Assembly: GCF_014204625.1 (NCBI RefSeq)
Contig: NZ_JACHLU010000017.1
Location: 1 to 64,000 of the forward strand
From: Gillisella vitis
GTDB lineage: Bacteria; Pseudomonadota; Alphaproteobacteria; Rhizobiales; Rhizobiaceae
Reading direction: 5' to 3'
Length of the DNA: 64,000 bases
In this document: in pieces, positions 17,551-26,784 of the stretch
Layout of the letters: each line of letters starts with the position of its first letter
How positions within the stretch are numbered: the first letter of the stretch is position 1
Made by a program: the position numbers and the translations under genes
The notes under the pieces: generated by a model
What the model saw: the letters and a program-made list of their open reading frames with translations, nothing else
Databases searched by the model: none
Told to the model about the DNA's origin: nothing

Positions 17551-19113
17551 TTAGCGCTTCAGGCTGCCCAAAATACCGCGCACCAGTGCTCGGCCGATCT
17601 GGTTGGCAAGCTGACTGGTGATGGAGCGGGCGGCCGTCTTCATCATGGCTTCTATCACCGTTTCGCGCTGGCGGGCGGCGGCGGGCGGGCGCTTGGCCGG
17701 GGCTGTGCCGTCATTTGCGTCATCACCAAAACCCGGCAGGGTCCAGCCGCTGGTGTTGCTCTTTTCGTCAACAGGATCAGGATGTTGCGCCGCCTCGGCT
17801 TGCGCCAGTCGTGCGGAACGTTCGGCAAGAATTTCGAAAGCGGATTGCCGGTCAATGCTCCGGTCATAGAGTCCAGCCACGGCGCTCAATGCCATGGTCC
17901 CGACCCGCTCACCATCGGTCAACGGCCCAAGACGGCCAGATGGCGGACGGATCAGGGTGCGTTCCACCATGGTCGGTGCACCTTTGCCGTCCAGCGTCGA
18001 CACCAGCGCCTCGCCGGTTCCAAGGGCTGTAATGGCCTCCTCGCAGGAAAAGGCCGGATTGGGGCGAAAGGTTTGCGCCGCCGCCTTCACCGCCTTTTGC
18101 TCACGCGGGGTATAGGCGCGGAGCGCGTGCTGCACCCGGTTGCCCAATTGTGCCAGCACTGTTTCTGGCACGTCCAGCGGGTTTTGCGTGACAAAATAAA
18201 CCCCGACACCCTTGGAGCGGATCAACCGCACCACCTGCTCCACCCGCTCGATCAGCGCTTTGGGCGCGTCATTGAACAAAAGATGCGCCTCATCAAAAAA
18301 GAACACCAGTTTCGGCTTGTCCAGATCGCCCACTTCCGGCAGTTCTTCAAACAGTTCCGAGAGCAACCAGAGCAGGAATGTGGCGTAAAGCCTTGGATTC
18401 ATCATCAATTTATCAGCGGCCAGCACCGAAATCGTGCCGCGCCCGTCGGGAGAAACGCGCATGATGTCGCAGATCGACAATGCCGGTTCACCAAAGAAAC
18501 TGCCCGCACCCTGACTTTCCAAAAGTAGCAATCCGCGCTGGAGCGAGCCAACAGAGGCCTTGGAAATCAGCCCGAACTGGCCAGAGAGTTCACTGGCGTG
18601 TTCGGCCATGTAATTCAGCAGGGATTGCAGATCTTTCAGATCCAGCAGCGCCAGCCCGCCCTGATCAGCAATTTTGAAGGCAATATTCAGCACACCTTCC
18701 TGCGCCTCGCTGGCTTCCATCAATTGCGCCAGCAGCAGCGGTCCCATCTCGGCCATGGTGGTGCGCACCCTATGGCCCTTCTCGCCAAACAGATCCCAGA
18801 AAATCACCGGAAAATTCTGAAAAGCATAAGGCTCAAGCTGAACCTCTTCGGCCCGTTTGAGCAAAAAATCCTTCGGCTCGCCTTGCAGCGCAATGCCCGA
18901 AAGGTCACCCTTGATGTCGGCACAGAACACCGGAACACCGGCATTGGAAAAGCTCTCGGCCATCACTTGCAAGGTTACGGTCTTGCCGGTGCCGGTGGCC
19001 CCGGTCACCAGACCATGACGGTTGGCAAATTTGAGGGCCAGATATTCCGGCTTGTTGAAACTGTCATCCGGGTTGCGACTGGCTCCCAGAAAGAGCTTTC
19101 CATCTGTCAGCAT
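17551..19113 (-). CDS. HerA-like ATPase (DUF853 family)
   Basis: A 520-aa P-loop ATPase of the HerA/FtsK superfamily, DUF853 branch (like E. coli YjgR). Walker A is GATGTGKT (about residues 37-44), Walker B KLVFFFDEAHLLF (around 264-276), and a sensor-like VYFVTQNPLDVPE follows. The last 90 residues are a low-complexity, Pro/Ala-rich linker followed by a conserved helical tail (IGRALVRGILGSLKR). No transmembrane segment. DUF853 proteins are widespread but their substrate is not established; relatives translocate DNA or act on nucleic-acid ends. No nuclease gene is adjacent, which argues against a HerA-NurA defence or repair pair. GGGGA lies upstream of ATG 19113. Confidence 0.88.
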   Translation of the reverse strand: MLTDGKLFLGASRNPDDSFNKPEYLALKFANRHGLVTGATGTGKTVTLQVMAESFSNAGVPVFCADIKGDLSGIALQGEPKDFLLKRAEEVQLEPYAFQNFPVIFWDLFGEKGHRVRTTMAEMGPLLLAQLMEASEAQEGVLNIAFKIADQGGLALLDLKDLQSLLNYMAEHASELSGQFGLISKASVGSLQRGLLLLESQGAGSFFGEPALSICDIMRVSPDGRGTISVLAADKLMMNPRLYATFLLWLLSELFEELPEVGDLDKPKLVFFFDEAHLLFNDAPKALIERVEQVVRLIRSKGVGVYFVTQNPLDVPETVLAQLGNRVQHALRAYTPREQKAVKAAAQTFRPNPAFSCEEAITALGTGEALVSTLDGKGAPTMVERTLIRPPSGRLGPLTDGERVGTMALSAVAGLYDRSIDRQSAFEILAERSARLAQAEAAQHPDPVDEKSNTSGWTLPGFGDDANDGTAPAKRPPAAARQRETVIEAMMKTAARSITSQLANQIGRALVRGILGSLKR

Positions 19114-19295
19114 TGATCAATTTCCCCTCAATCAGACTCAAAGGCCCCACGCGCATATATTTTAGACTATGCCATAAGACCGTAGAAAACACTATTATGC
19201 ACGGCCCATCCTCGTGGGACGGAGGATTTGCTGTTATCCGTGTTACTTATGGTGCAAAACACCAGTCTGTTGCTTGAGTTTAACAGAAGATATGA

Positions 19296-19317
19296 TTACG
19301 TTCACGTCAACGTCAAT
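19296..19317. promoter_or_regulatory. Triple ACGT motif upstream of a DUF gene
   Basis: ACGT occurs at 19298, 19304 and 19310, an exact six-base period, inside a near-palindromic stretch (TTACGTTCACGTCAACGT), 20-40 bases before the gene at 19338. Spacing resembles tandem or inverted half-sites of a MerR- or LiuR-like regulator, but no cognate regulator is next to it. Confidence 0.3.
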
Positions 19318-19337
19318 ATAGATTGGAGGAGCAATCC

Positions 19338-19724
19338 ATGAGCGAACTCGTCACCCGCATTGCCGACAATGTTGGCATCACCCCCGATGTGGCAGAGAAA
19401 GCCCTTGGCATGATGCTGGGCTTTTTGCAGCGCGAAGCCGATGACGGTGCCGTGGCCCGTATGATTGAAGCCATGCCCGGTGCGCCGGAACTGGTTGCTC
19501 AGTACAATGGCGAGGGCAAAAAGCCCGGTCTTCTCGGCGGGCTGATGAGTGCCATGGGCGGCGGCATCATGGGTCTGGGCCAGCAATTGATGAGCCTCGG
19601 CCTTGGCATGGGTGAAATTTCGGCACTGGCCAAGGAAACCATCGCCATTGCCCGCGAACATGCTGGCAATGACGTGGTCGATGAGGTTGTTGCCTCGGTG
19701 CCGGGCCTCAGCCAGTTCGTTTAA
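19338..19724 (+). CDS. Small conserved protein (DUF2267/DUF2780-like)
   Basis: A 128-aa protein with a helical N-terminal half (ITPDVAEKALGMMLGFLQRE) and a glycine/methionine-rich hydrophobic middle (LLGGLMSAMGGGIMGLGQQ). It ends in a helix pair with the VPGLSQFV tail. The pattern resembles DUF2267 or DUF2780-type proteins of unknown function; assignment is from memory of the pattern and is weak. ATG 19338 has GGAGGAG six bases upstream, which rules out the slightly longer start. Followed at 40 bp by a very strong terminator, so it is a single-gene transcript. A regulatory-looking triple ACGT lies just upstream. Confidence 0.65.
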   Translation: MSELVTRIADNVGITPDVAEKALGMMLGFLQREADDGAVARMIEAMPGAPELVAQYNGEGKKPGLLGGLMSAMGGGIMGLGQQLMSLGLGMGEISALAKETIAIAREHAGNDVVDEVVASVPGLSQFV

Positions 19725-19764
19725 CAGGGAAAAGCGGAACCCGGTTTTCCCGATGGCTTCTGTC

Positions 19765-19800
19765 ATGCAAAAGGCCGGGAGCGATCCCGGCCTTTTGCAT
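19765..19800. terminator. Strong terminator hairpin after the DUF gene
   Basis: A perfect 16-bp stem (ATGCAAAAGGCCGGGA with its complement) and a GCGA tetraloop; A/T-rich outer pairs make it usable from both strands. It serves the plus-strand gene ending at 19724 and may block minus-strand readthrough from the chemoreceptor ending at 19887. Confidence 0.8.
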
Positions 19801-19809
19801 TGTTGTCAT

Positions 19810-19885
19810 GGCGCCTGTCAGTTTCAGATTGGGCCTGACAGACGCCATATTCTTTTTTTCGTTTGTCTTTTCGGGAAAATCAGGG
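19810..19885. repeat. Mosaic palindromic repeat (copy C)
   Basis: Hairpin TGGCGCCTGTCAG...CTGACAGACGCCA, then a run of seven T and CGTTTGTCTTTTCGGGAAAA, matching the order seen in the element at 35132-35230. It abuts the 3' end of the minus-strand chemoreceptor gene. Confidence 0.55.
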
Positions 19886-19886
19886 A

Positions 19887-22067
19887 TCAGGAAGCCCGCG
19901 CATATCCTTGCTGCTGGCCGAATTTTCCGGCGCTGGTGCGGAAGCGCTGCACCATATGAGCCAGATTGTCGGTTTCCTGCGTCAGGCTGTGGGCTGCGGC
20001 TGTGGTTTGCTCCACCATCGCCGCATTCTGCTGGGTCACCTTGTCCATCTGATCGCCAGCAACAGTCACTTCACGCAAGGAGGTGGCCTGTTCGCGGGCA
20101 GCATTGGCAATATCGGTGATGGTCGTGCTCATCTCCACCACCTGCTCAACGATTTCGCGCAAGGACGCACCAGAGGCGGTCACAAGGCCGACGCCCGTGT
20201 CAACCTGCGCGCTGGACGTAGAAATCAACGCCTTGATCTCCTTGGCGGCATTGGCAGAGCGCTGGGCCAGTTCGCGCACTTCCTGCGCAACAACCGCAAA
20301 GCCCTTGCCTGCCTCACCCGCTCTTGCCGCTTCAACGCCCGCATTCAGTGCCAGCAGGTTGGTCTGGAAAGCAATCTCATCAATCACGCCAATGATATTG
20401 CCAATCTTTTCAGACGATCCCTGAATGGCCGTCATCGCTTCAACAGCCTTGGCAACAATATCACCGCCCTTGGCGGCATTGTCACGGGCAGACGCAACAG
20501 CATGTTGGGCGCGGCCTGCACCCTCTGCCGTGCCGTTCACACCACGCGAGACCTCGTTCAGGGCGGCCATGGTTTCTTCCAGCGAGGCGGCCTGCTGCTC
20601 GGTGCGATGGGCGAGGTCATTCGAGGCTGCGGAGATTTCATTTAAGCCTGAGCGAATGGTACCAACGGTCACAATCACCGATCCCATCGCTTCTTCAAGG
20701 GCGGCAACGGAGGTGTTGAAGTTCTGACGAATGGTCTCAAACTCTGGTGCCACTTTATCATTCATCCGCACAGTCAGATCGCCTGCGGCCAGACCATTGA
20801 AGCCAGCCTGCACCTGCTGCACGAAATGGCGCAAATCTTCTGCCTTGCTATGTTCCAGCGCTGCCTGTTGTTCGCGCTGGCTTTCCACGCTTGTCCGCAA
20901 GGCTTCCTGCTCGGCCTGAGCCGTGCGGCCCTGAGCCAGATCATGGCGGAATTTTTCCAGTGCGATGGCCAGCGTGCCAAATTCGTCGCTGCGCCCTGTG
21001 CCGGAAATCGGGGTCTGATAATCTCCACCCGCCATTGTATCAACCGCAGAGACCACATCGCTCAACGGACGACGCACCACAACAATCGAGACGCCATAGA
21101 TCATCACCAGTGCGATAATCAGCACCAGGGTGCCGCTGATCGCCGTTGATGTGACCTGCTGCATCACAGGCTCGGAAAATGTTTTGGCCGGAACATCCAG
21201 AATCGTGGCCCAGGTCTTGTTCATACCGGGTGCCGTGAATGGATAGACAAGCCGGGTTCCGCCATCTGGCAGGCCACGGATGATGCGCATTTTGCCATCT
21301 GCAAGTGCCGCCTTGACATCGCTTGCGCCAACATCGCCATAGGCCTTCATCAGGCTGTCTTTGTTCGGGTGAACCAGCCAGTTGCCATTGTCGGCAATCA
21401 GCATCACACGGCCACCTTCAAACGGGCTCATCGCACCAATCGAGGCAGCCAGATCACCCAGCTGAATATCAACACCCGCCAGCCCGACAGTCTTGCCGCT
21501 GACCACAACCGGCACGGAAACAGAGGTCAGAAGCTTGCCTGTGGTCGAAATATAGGGCTGGGAAATCATCCCCCGATTTTTCGCCAGAGGCTCGGCATAC
21601 CATTGTTCTGTCACGGTTGTGACCCAGGTGGAAAACTCCAGTTTACCGCTATCATCCTTGGTCCAGTAAGCGGCAAAAATACCGGCCTTGTTGGTGCCCT
21701 CGGTGCCTTGCAGTTTCAAATCCTGCGGCACATCCGGCACCTCGGTCATCCATGCGCCAAACATGGTCTTGTAATGGGTGGGAACGCCTTTAAGCAGGGC
21801 AATAACATCGGTGCGGTTTTTGGAACCGTTTTCGATCAGGCCAGAAATACTGCCTGCCATGGTGGTTCCGGCAGACACCACATCGGTAATCTGAACCGCG
21901 ACCTGATTGGCAACAGACGCCGCCTTTTCACTCGCCAGATCCATGATCTCGCTGTTGACGCGCTTGCTTGTTTCCCAGCCGCTCAGGACTGTGTAAGAAG
22001 CAATGATCACGGCCATGGCAGCCCCGGCAGCCAGTATAAGTTTTCCAGAAACAGTTTTGACGCGCAT
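19887..22067 (-). CDS. Methyl-accepting chemotaxis protein with dCache sensor
   Basis: A chemoreceptor of about 726 aa. TM1 ([19 protein letters not shown]) is followed by a large periplasmic dCache-type domain of roughly 270 residues ([19 protein letters not shown] and [13 protein letters not shown] are the typical strand and turn segments). TM2 is around [19 protein letters not shown], then HAMP, a second HAMP-like repeat ([15 protein letters not shown]), and a signalling domain. dCache domains usually bind amino acids, carboxylates or amines. ATG 22067 is used; a TTG two codons earlier is also possible. The last 737 bp of coding sequence are nearly identical to those of the next chemoreceptor gene. 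Confidence 0.93.
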   Translation of the reverse strand: MRVKTVSGKLILAAGAAMAVIIASYTVLSGWETSKRVNSEIMDLASEKAASVANQVAVQITDVVSAGTTMAGSISGLIENGSKNRTDVIALLKGVPTHYKTMFGAWMTEVPDVPQDLKLQGTEGTNKAGIFAAYWTKDDSGKLEFSTWVTTVTEQWYAEPLAKNRGMISQPYISTTGKLLTSVSVPVVVSGKTVGLAGVDIQLGDLAASIGAMSPFEGGRVMLIADNGNWLVHPNKDSLMKAYGDVGASDVKAALADGKMRIIRGLPDGGTRLVYPFTAPGMNKTWATILDVPAKTFSEPVMQQVTSTAISGTLVLIIALVMIYGVSIVVVRRPLSDVVSAVDTMAGGDYQTPISGTGRSDEFGTLAIALEKFRHDLAQGRTAQAEQEALRTSVESQREQQAALEHSKAEDLRHFVQQVQAGFNGLAAGDLTVRMNDKVAPEFETIRQNFNTSVAALEEAMGSVIVTVGTIRSGLNEISAASNDLAHRTEQQAASLEETMAALNEVSRGVNGTAEGAGRAQHAVASARDNAAKGGDIVAKAVEAMTAIQGSSEKIGNIIGVIDEIAFQTNLLALNAGVEAARAGEAGKGFAVVAQEVRELAQRSANAAKEIKALISTSSAQVDTGVGLVTASGASLREIVEQVVEMSTTITDIANAAREQATSLREVTVAGDQMDKVTQQNAAMVEQTTAAAHSLTQETDNLAHMVQRFRTSAGKFGQQQGYARAS
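19894..20630 (-). repeat. Near-identical chemoreceptor 3' module, copy 1
   Basis: 737 bp matching 22242-22978 base for base except three differences (near 19934, 20220 and 20585), all silent. It encodes the signalling hairpin and C-terminus of the chemoreceptor. Outside it the two genes diverge abruptly, which points to recent duplication or gene conversion. Confidence 0.9.
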
Positions 22068-22181
22068 GTTCAATGGCCCGGCCCCTCGGTGATATTCTTG
22101 CTGCGATCATGGCACACAATTTCTAACGAAAGTCTAATTTCGGTTGCGGCGCAAAATGGATGCACGTCGCCTCAGACCATA

Positions 22182-22213
22182 CAAAAGCCGCCGGATTGCT
22201 CCGGCGGCTTTTG
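22182..22213 (-). terminator. Terminator of chemoreceptor 22235-24376
   Basis: Perfect 14-bp stem CAAAAGCCGCCGGA with its complement around a TTGC loop, 22 bases past the stop codon of the minus-strand chemoreceptor and upstream of the next one. Confidence 0.8.
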
Positions 22214-22234
22214 CTTTGGTCCGCGTTCCAGAAT

Positions 22235-24376
22235 TTACGATGCCCGCGCATATCCTTGCTGCTGGCCGAATTTTCCGGCGCTGGTGCGGAAACGCTGCAC
22301 CATATGAGCCAGATTGTCGGTTTCCTGCGTCAGGCTGTGGGCTGCGGCTGTGGTTTGCTCCACCATCGCCGCATTCTGCTGGGTCACCTTGTCCATCTGA
22401 TCGCCAGCAACAGTCACTTCACGCAAGGAGGTGGCCTGTTCGCGGGCAGCATTGGCAATATCGGTGATGGTCGTGCTCATCTCCACCACCTGCTCAACGA
22501 TTTCGCGCAAGGACGCACCAGAGGCGGTCACAAGGCCGACGCCCGTGTCAACCTGCGCGCTGGACGTGGAAATCAACGCCTTGATCTCCTTGGCGGCATT
22601 GGCAGAGCGCTGGGCCAGTTCGCGCACTTCCTGCGCAACAACCGCAAAGCCCTTGCCTGCCTCACCCGCTCTTGCCGCTTCAACGCCCGCATTCAGTGCC
22701 AGCAGGTTGGTCTGGAAAGCAATCTCATCAATCACGCCAATGATATTGCCAATCTTTTCAGACGATCCCTGAATGGCCGTCATCGCTTCAACAGCCTTGG
22801 CAACAATATCACCGCCCTTGGCGGCATTGTCACGGGCAGACGCAACAGCATGTTGGGCGCGGCCTGCACCCTCTGCCGTGCCGTTCACACCACGCGAGAC
22901 CTCGTTCAGGGCGGCCATGGTTTCTTCCAGCGACGCGGCCTGCTGCTCGGTGCGATGGGCGAGGTCATTCGAGGCTGCCGAAATCTCGTTTAGCCCGGAG
23001 CGAATGGTGTTGACCGTGCCCACCACATTGCCGATGGCGCTTTCAAGCGATGCCACGGAGGTGTTGAACTGATCGCGGATTTCGGCGTAGCGTGCATCCA
23101 CGGCCCCGATCCGCACAGTCAGATCGCCGTTTGACAAGGCGTCAAGACCAATGGAAATCTGCTCAAAGGCATGGGCCATGCGCTGGGCTTCCTCGGCCTT
23201 TTGCCGGTCCTGATCAAGGCGTTCCTGCTCGGCTGCCAAACGGGTGCGCTCTGCCGCAAGCTCGGCGGCCAGCTTGCCCCGGCCGGTTTCCTGAAACACC
23301 AGCAAGGATCGGGCCATGGCCCCAAGTTCGTGCTTCTGGTCTGTACCGTCAATGGTCACATTGTCGTTACCATGCGCCAGCAGTTCCATGGTTTTGGCCA
23401 TGCGGCTGACGGCACGCGAAATCAGACGTCCAACGAAGTAAGCCAGCACCAGACCAACAACAATCAACAGGGCAGACACTATCATCAGGCGCATGGTGGC
23501 CGCTTTTGCGGTGGCGTTGACCTCTTCGCTCAGCGTCGTCTGATTGCCGGTGACTTTGTCCTGAAGCACATCAAAGGCAGCGGCAATCTTCGGAGCCAGC
23601 ACGTCCAGCTGTTTTGCGCGAATATCATTGCTGGCCAGCAGCACGTCTTTCACGTCATTGAGGCGGCTTGTGTAATTGTTCATCAGGCGAACGGCACCAG
23701 CGGTACGCTCGATCTCTGATTTTGTCGTGACATTGGCCGTCAGGATTTTTGCACGCTCAAGCGCCTCGCCCAGTGCAGCCTGTGCTGTCTCATAGGCCTT
23801 CATATCGCCCACGTGAATAAAGCGCTCAGATGCATAAAGACTGCGATTCATCGCCTCGATCACATCCGAGGTCAGATGCAGCACCTGCACCTGATTTTTG
23901 CGCCAGGCAGAACGGGCGATGTCGTTGAGCGCAATATTGGTCCATGGGCCAAATTCGGTCACCTTGGCCAGCAGCCGGTCACGACGACCCTGCAACACAA
24001 CAATTTGCTGAAAAGCCTTATCGTAGGCGGCAATATCCTTGCGCACATCATTCAGCCCCTGTTGCAGGCTGGCATCGGTTGTCAGGCGCGGATCATCAAC
24101 CGCAAAGGCATCAAGGGCGGTTTTCATGGTCTTGACCACGGCATCGCCCGGAGTGGTCCGATATTGCTCAGCTGACAGCTGAATCTGATGCAGCCGATCA
24201 CTATAGTCGAAAATGGACAGGCTCTGGCTTGCGGTATTGCGGAAGGTCGCAAAAATGCCGGACAGATTGCCCAGGCTGTTGCCAGCATCCACGGTTAAAA
24301 TACTCATGAGCACAATCAGCGGCAGAAAGCCCGCAGTGATCTGGCTTCGAATGCCAAGTTTGCTCCAGAAATTCAT
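22235..24376 (-). CDS. Methyl-accepting chemotaxis protein, long helical sensor
   Basis: A 713-aa chemoreceptor. TM1 lies near the N-terminus ([19 protein letters not shown]). A periplasmic all-helical region of about 260 residues follows, the size of an HBM (helical bimodular) sensor, with [16 protein letters not shown] and a second bundle at [21 protein letters not shown]2 is [19 protein letters not shown], followed by HAMP, a charged coiled coil and the signalling domain. The C-terminal part is identical in protein sequence to the neighbour at 19887. ATG 24376 has GGGAG seven bases upstream. It starts 45 bp after the end of a sugar-type periplasmic binding protein gene on the same strand, suggesting co-transcription and possible ligand presentation by that protein. 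Confidence 0.93.
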   Translation of the reverse strand: MNFWSKLGIRSQITAGFLPLIVLMSILTVDAGNSLGNLSGIFATFRNTASQSLSIFDYSDRLHQIQLSAEQYRTTPGDAVVKTMKTALDAFAVDDPRLTTDASLQQGLNDVRKDIAAYDKAFQQIVVLQGRRDRLLAKVTEFGPWTNIALNDIARSAWRKNQVQVLHLTSDVIEAMNRSLYASERFIHVGDMKAYETAQAALGEALERAKILTANVTTKSEIERTAGAVRLMNNYTSRLNDVKDVLLASNDIRAKQLDVLAPKIAAAFDVLQDKVTGNQTTLSEEVNATAKAATMRLMIVSALLIVVGLVLAYFVGRLISRAVSRMAKTMELLAHGNDNVTIDGTDQKHELGAMARSLLVFQETGRGKLAAELAAERTRLAAEQERLDQDRQKAEEAQRMAHAFEQISIGLDALSNGDLTVRIGAVDARYAEIRDQFNTSVASLESAIGNVVGTVNTIRSGLNEISAASNDLAHRTEQQAASLEETMAALNEVSRGVNGTAEGAGRAQHAVASARDNAAKGGDIVAKAVEAMTAIQGSSEKIGNIIGVIDEIAFQTNLLALNAGVEAARAGEAGKGFAVVAQEVRELAQRSANAAKEIKALISTSSAQVDTGVGLVTASGASLREIVEQVVEMSTTITDIANAAREQATSLREVTVAGDQMDKVTQQNAAMVEQTTAAAHSLTQETDNLAHMVQRFRTSAGKFGQQQGYARAS
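22242..22978 (-). repeat. Near-identical chemoreceptor 3' module, copy 2
   Basis: Partner of 19894-20630, same orientation, offset 2348 bp. Direct repeats of this length could recombine and delete the intervening chemoreceptor sensor sequence. Confidence 0.9.
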
Positions 24377-24421
24377 GATTTAACTCCCTCAGGCCGATCT
24401 CAGGCCGCTTGACGTCCCGGA

Positions 24422-25354
24422 TCACTGACTTTTTGCGAGATAGGTCTGTACGTTTGCGGGCGTCACCAACTCAAACGGTACGGAAATGGCGGTTGGCAGG
24501 GTCTGGCCGTCAGTCAGCTTGACGGCAGCCTCAACTGCGGCCTTGCCAAGGCCTTTGGCATTTTGCAGAACGGTGATGTCAAGGTCACCATTGACCATGG
24601 CTTTCAAAGCATCGTCGGTTGCATCGACGCCGCCAATCACGACCTTGTCCATTGAGATGCCGTTGCGCTTGAGAGCGCGGATGGCTCCCAGCGCCATCTC
24701 GTCATTGTTGGCAAGAACGGCATCAAATTTGACACCGGCATCCAGCCATTCCTGCGTCAGTTCATCAGCCTGATCGGTTGACCAGTTGGCAGATTGTTTT
24801 TCAACAATGGTCATGCCCTTGCAGGCATCGGTCGAAAAGACCTGCTCCACATCGGTGGTGCGGATACGGGAGGCCTGATGAAATAGCTGGCCCATCAACA
24901 GCACGGCCTTGCCTTTGCCGCCGAGCAACCGGCAGGCTTCTTTGGCCTGAAGCGTACCACTTTCCAGCTCATCCGAGGCAACAACCGTTTGTCTGGGCGG
25001 AAGCTCTTCGTAGTTGATCGGCTGATTGTTGATATAAACCAGAGGAATGCCAGCATCATTGGCAATTTTTGACATCTGCACACCCAGATCACCATCGGCC
25101 GGACCAATGACGATGGCGTCGACCTTGTCAGCGGCAAATTTTTTCAACTGTTCCATCTGGGTGGCCGGGTCAGCTTTCGCGTCTGCAACCGTGATTTTCA
25201 AGCCCTGAACGCCTGCCGCAGAATCCGTCATGCCCTTCAACAGGGCGCCCTGAAACTTGTCCGACGCATTGGCGATGGCGATGCCCAGGGTTTTTGCATC
25301 TGCCGTTGCAGACAGCAATGTCAGTGTGAAAGCCAATGTAAGAGCAATGCGCAT
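24422..25354 (-). CDS. Orphan sugar-type periplasmic binding protein
   Basis: A 310-aa periplasmic protein of the RbsB/MglB class (Peripla_BP_4). Signal peptide RIALTLAFTLTLLSATADA, then KTLGIAIANASDKFQ. The hinge and ligand segments are of sugar-binding type (AIVIGPADGDLG, IPLVYINNQPI, LANNDEMALGAIRALKRNG, VIGGVDATDDALKAM). ATG 25354 has GGGGA upstream at suitable spacing. No permease or ATPase gene lies nearby; instead a chemoreceptor gene follows 45 bp downstream. Binding proteins of this class can present sugars to chemoreceptors (as MglB and RbsB do to Trg, and ChvE to VirA). A sensory role here is inference, and a scattered transporter elsewhere is possible. Confidence 0.87.
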   Translation of the reverse strand: MRIALTLAFTLTLLSATADAKTLGIAIANASDKFQGALLKGMTDSAAGVQGLKITVADAKADPATQMEQLKKFAADKVDAIVIGPADGDLGVQMSKIANDAGIPLVYINNQPINYEELPPRQTVVASDELESGTLQAKEACRLLGGKGKAVLLMGQLFHQASRIRTTDVEQVFSTDACKGMTIVEKQSANWSTDQADELTQEWLDAGVKFDAVLANNDEMALGAIRALKRNGISMDKVVIGGVDATDDALKAMVNGDLDITVLQNAKGLGKAAVEAAVKLTDGQTLPTAISVPFELVTPANVQTYLAKSQ

Positions 25355-25624
25355 TCTGTTATCCCCAAACCGTGATGGGCACAACCATGCGTAATTTACG
25401 TAAATTTTACATTAATAATGCTGCATTTTAAGATTGAACATTTAAATTAGTAATAATTAATTTAAAATCCATAGGGGCTTTTGACAGTTTAGAGGAAATT
25501 TTTATGCCTGTTGCGGCAACAATACTTCGCATCGCTTGACGTCAATAAGCACTCGAAAAACGATGCCTATTCAAGCAATGAAGATATTTGACATGAAATA
25601 TTGTCACAGACAAAGTCGATTCAG

Positions 25625-25695
25625 ATTGACCAAAGAACAAACACAACAAAAAACTGAGAGACTGTCTGGTTGAATCGAATCCTGACAGTCTCTCA
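25625..25695 (-). repeat. Mosaic palindromic repeat (copy B), acting as ohr terminator
   Basis: The gap 25355-25707 has no gene; 25400-25500 is very AT-rich upstream DNA of the binding-protein gene. At 25655-25695 a 12-bp stem TGAGAGACTGTC/GACAGTCTCTCA is followed, on the minus strand, by TTTTTTGTTGTG. It lies 13 bases past the ohr stop, so it probably terminates ohr. Sequence order matches the element at 35132-35230 (copy diverged). Confidence 0.6.
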
Positions 25696-25707
25696 TGATC
25701 TCTCACA

Positions 25708-26130
25708 TCAGGCCAGCGTTGCCGACACTTCAGTCGACGTGCGCATGGCGTGGCTGTAAGGGCAAACGATATGGGCGGCAGCGACCAGCTTTTCGCCAAG
25801 TTCGCGCTCAATGCCCGGCAGATCAACGCTGATCGACACTTCAATGCCAAAGCCGGTGCCATCTTCGCGTGGGCCAATGCCAACCGTTGCCGTGACCTTG
25901 GCGTCTTCCGGCACCTTCACTTTTTGCTGACCGGCTGCATACTTCAGTGCGCCGAGAAAGCAGGCAGAATAGCCAGCGGCAAACAATTGCTCAGGGTTGG
26001 TGCCGGTTGCGCCATTGCCGCCCAGTTCCTTTGGCGTGGTCAGCGTCACATCCAGAACGCCATTTTCAGAAATGGCGCGGCCTTCGCGGCCACCGGTTGC
26101 AGATGCTTTTGTGGTGTAAAGAATAGACAT
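25708..26130 (-). CDS. ohr: Organic hydroperoxide resistance protein
   Basis: A 140-aa thiol peroxidase of the Ohr subgroup of the OsmC/Ohr family, the usual length. It reduces organic hydroperoxides in the cytoplasm using lipoyl thiols. Both catalytic cysteines are present, C57 (GYSACFLGAL) and C123 (AHIVCPYSHAMR), with the loop arginine near residue 18. ATG 26130 has GAAGGAG upstream and is chosen over an earlier ATG in the untranslated leader. It is divergent from an OhrR-type MarR regulator, a classical arrangement. The palindromic repeat downstream looks like its terminator. Confidence 0.95.
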   Translation of the reverse strand: MSILYTTKASATGGREGRAISENGVLDVTLTTPKELGGNGATGTNPEQLFAAGYSACFLGALKYAAGQQKVKVPEDAKVTATVGIGPREDGTGFGIEVSISVDLPGIERELGEKLVAAAHIVCPYSHAMRTSTEVSATLA

Positions 26131-26190
26131 GACATTCTCCTTCATGGGTGAACTGTGGACGGCACCTCTGCCGCTGATGATTTTTTAATA

Positions 26191-26213
26191 GCGCAAAATT
26201 AAATTGCGCGCAA
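26191..26213. promoter_or_regulatory. Candidate OhrR operator between ohr and ohrR
   Basis: GCGCAA and TTGCGC face each other across seven A/T bases (26191-26209), and a perfect palindrome TTGCGCGCAA overlaps at 26204-26213; another TTGCGCA follows at 26221. AT-rich context in the divergent promoter region fits repression by OhrR. Assignment is by position and symmetry. Confidence 0.5.
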
Positions 26214-26316
26214 CTATTTTTTGCGCATTGCATTTTTTTTGCCATTGCCTGACAATAATGGCCAACGATGACATTTGTTCCAGACCGGCTCCTGAGCCGG
26301 ACGACAGGATAGACTG

Positions 26317-26775
26317 ATGCGTGATCATGATACATTGAAACGGGACCTGGTGCTGGACAAGCAGCTGTGCTTTGCCCTTTACGGTGCCTCGCTGGCGCTG
26401 ACACGCACCTACAAGCCGCTGCTGGAGCCGCTTGGCCTGACCTATCCGCAATACCTGGCGATGATGGTTTTATGGGAAAGCGACCATCTGGCCGTCAAGG
26501 CTCTGGGCGAACGGCTGGGGCTGGATAGCGGCACACTCTCTCCCCTGCTCAAACGGCTGGAGCAGGCCGAGCTTGTCAAACGTCAGCGTGATGGGAAAGA
26601 CGAGCGGCAGGTTATGGTATCCCTCACTGCAAAGGGTCGGGCCCTTCAGGACCAAGCCGTGGATGTCATGGCCGCCATTGGCACCGCCATCGGGTGCAGC
26701 CTTGATGACATAGCCGCCCTTCGCCAGCAGCTTCAGGCCTTGCGCGGCAGGCTGAATGCTGCCGCGCAAGACTGA
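26317..26775 (+). CDS. ohrR: MarR-family peroxide-sensing repressor OhrR
   Basis: A 152-aa MarR-family regulator. The N-terminal motif LDKQLCFALYGAS carries the reactive cysteine (C18) that defines OhrR proteins; oxidation by organic hydroperoxide releases DNA. The winged helix spans about residues 60-105 (LGERLGLDSGTLSPLLKRLE, then KDERQVMVSLT for the wing). A second cysteine near the C-terminus (AIGCSLDDI) could make it a two-cysteine type. It is divergent from ohr over a palindrome-containing region. The gene ends nine bases from the end of the convergent L,D-transpeptidase gene. Confidence 0.94.
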   Translation: MRDHDTLKRDLVLDKQLCFALYGASLALTRTYKPLLEPLGLTYPQYLAMMVLWESDHLAVKALGERLGLDSGTLSPLLKRLEQAELVKRQRDGKDERQVMVSLTAKGRALQDQAVDVMAAIGTAIGCSLDDIAALRQQLQALRGRLNAAAQD

Positions 26776-26784
26776 TCTTTGCGT

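Noticed and set aside
17551-19113. HerA-type defence or DNA-repair system
   Set aside because: The ATPase is a DUF853 protein with no NurA, Sir2 or other partner gene nearby; neighbours are chemoreceptors and a small DUF protein.
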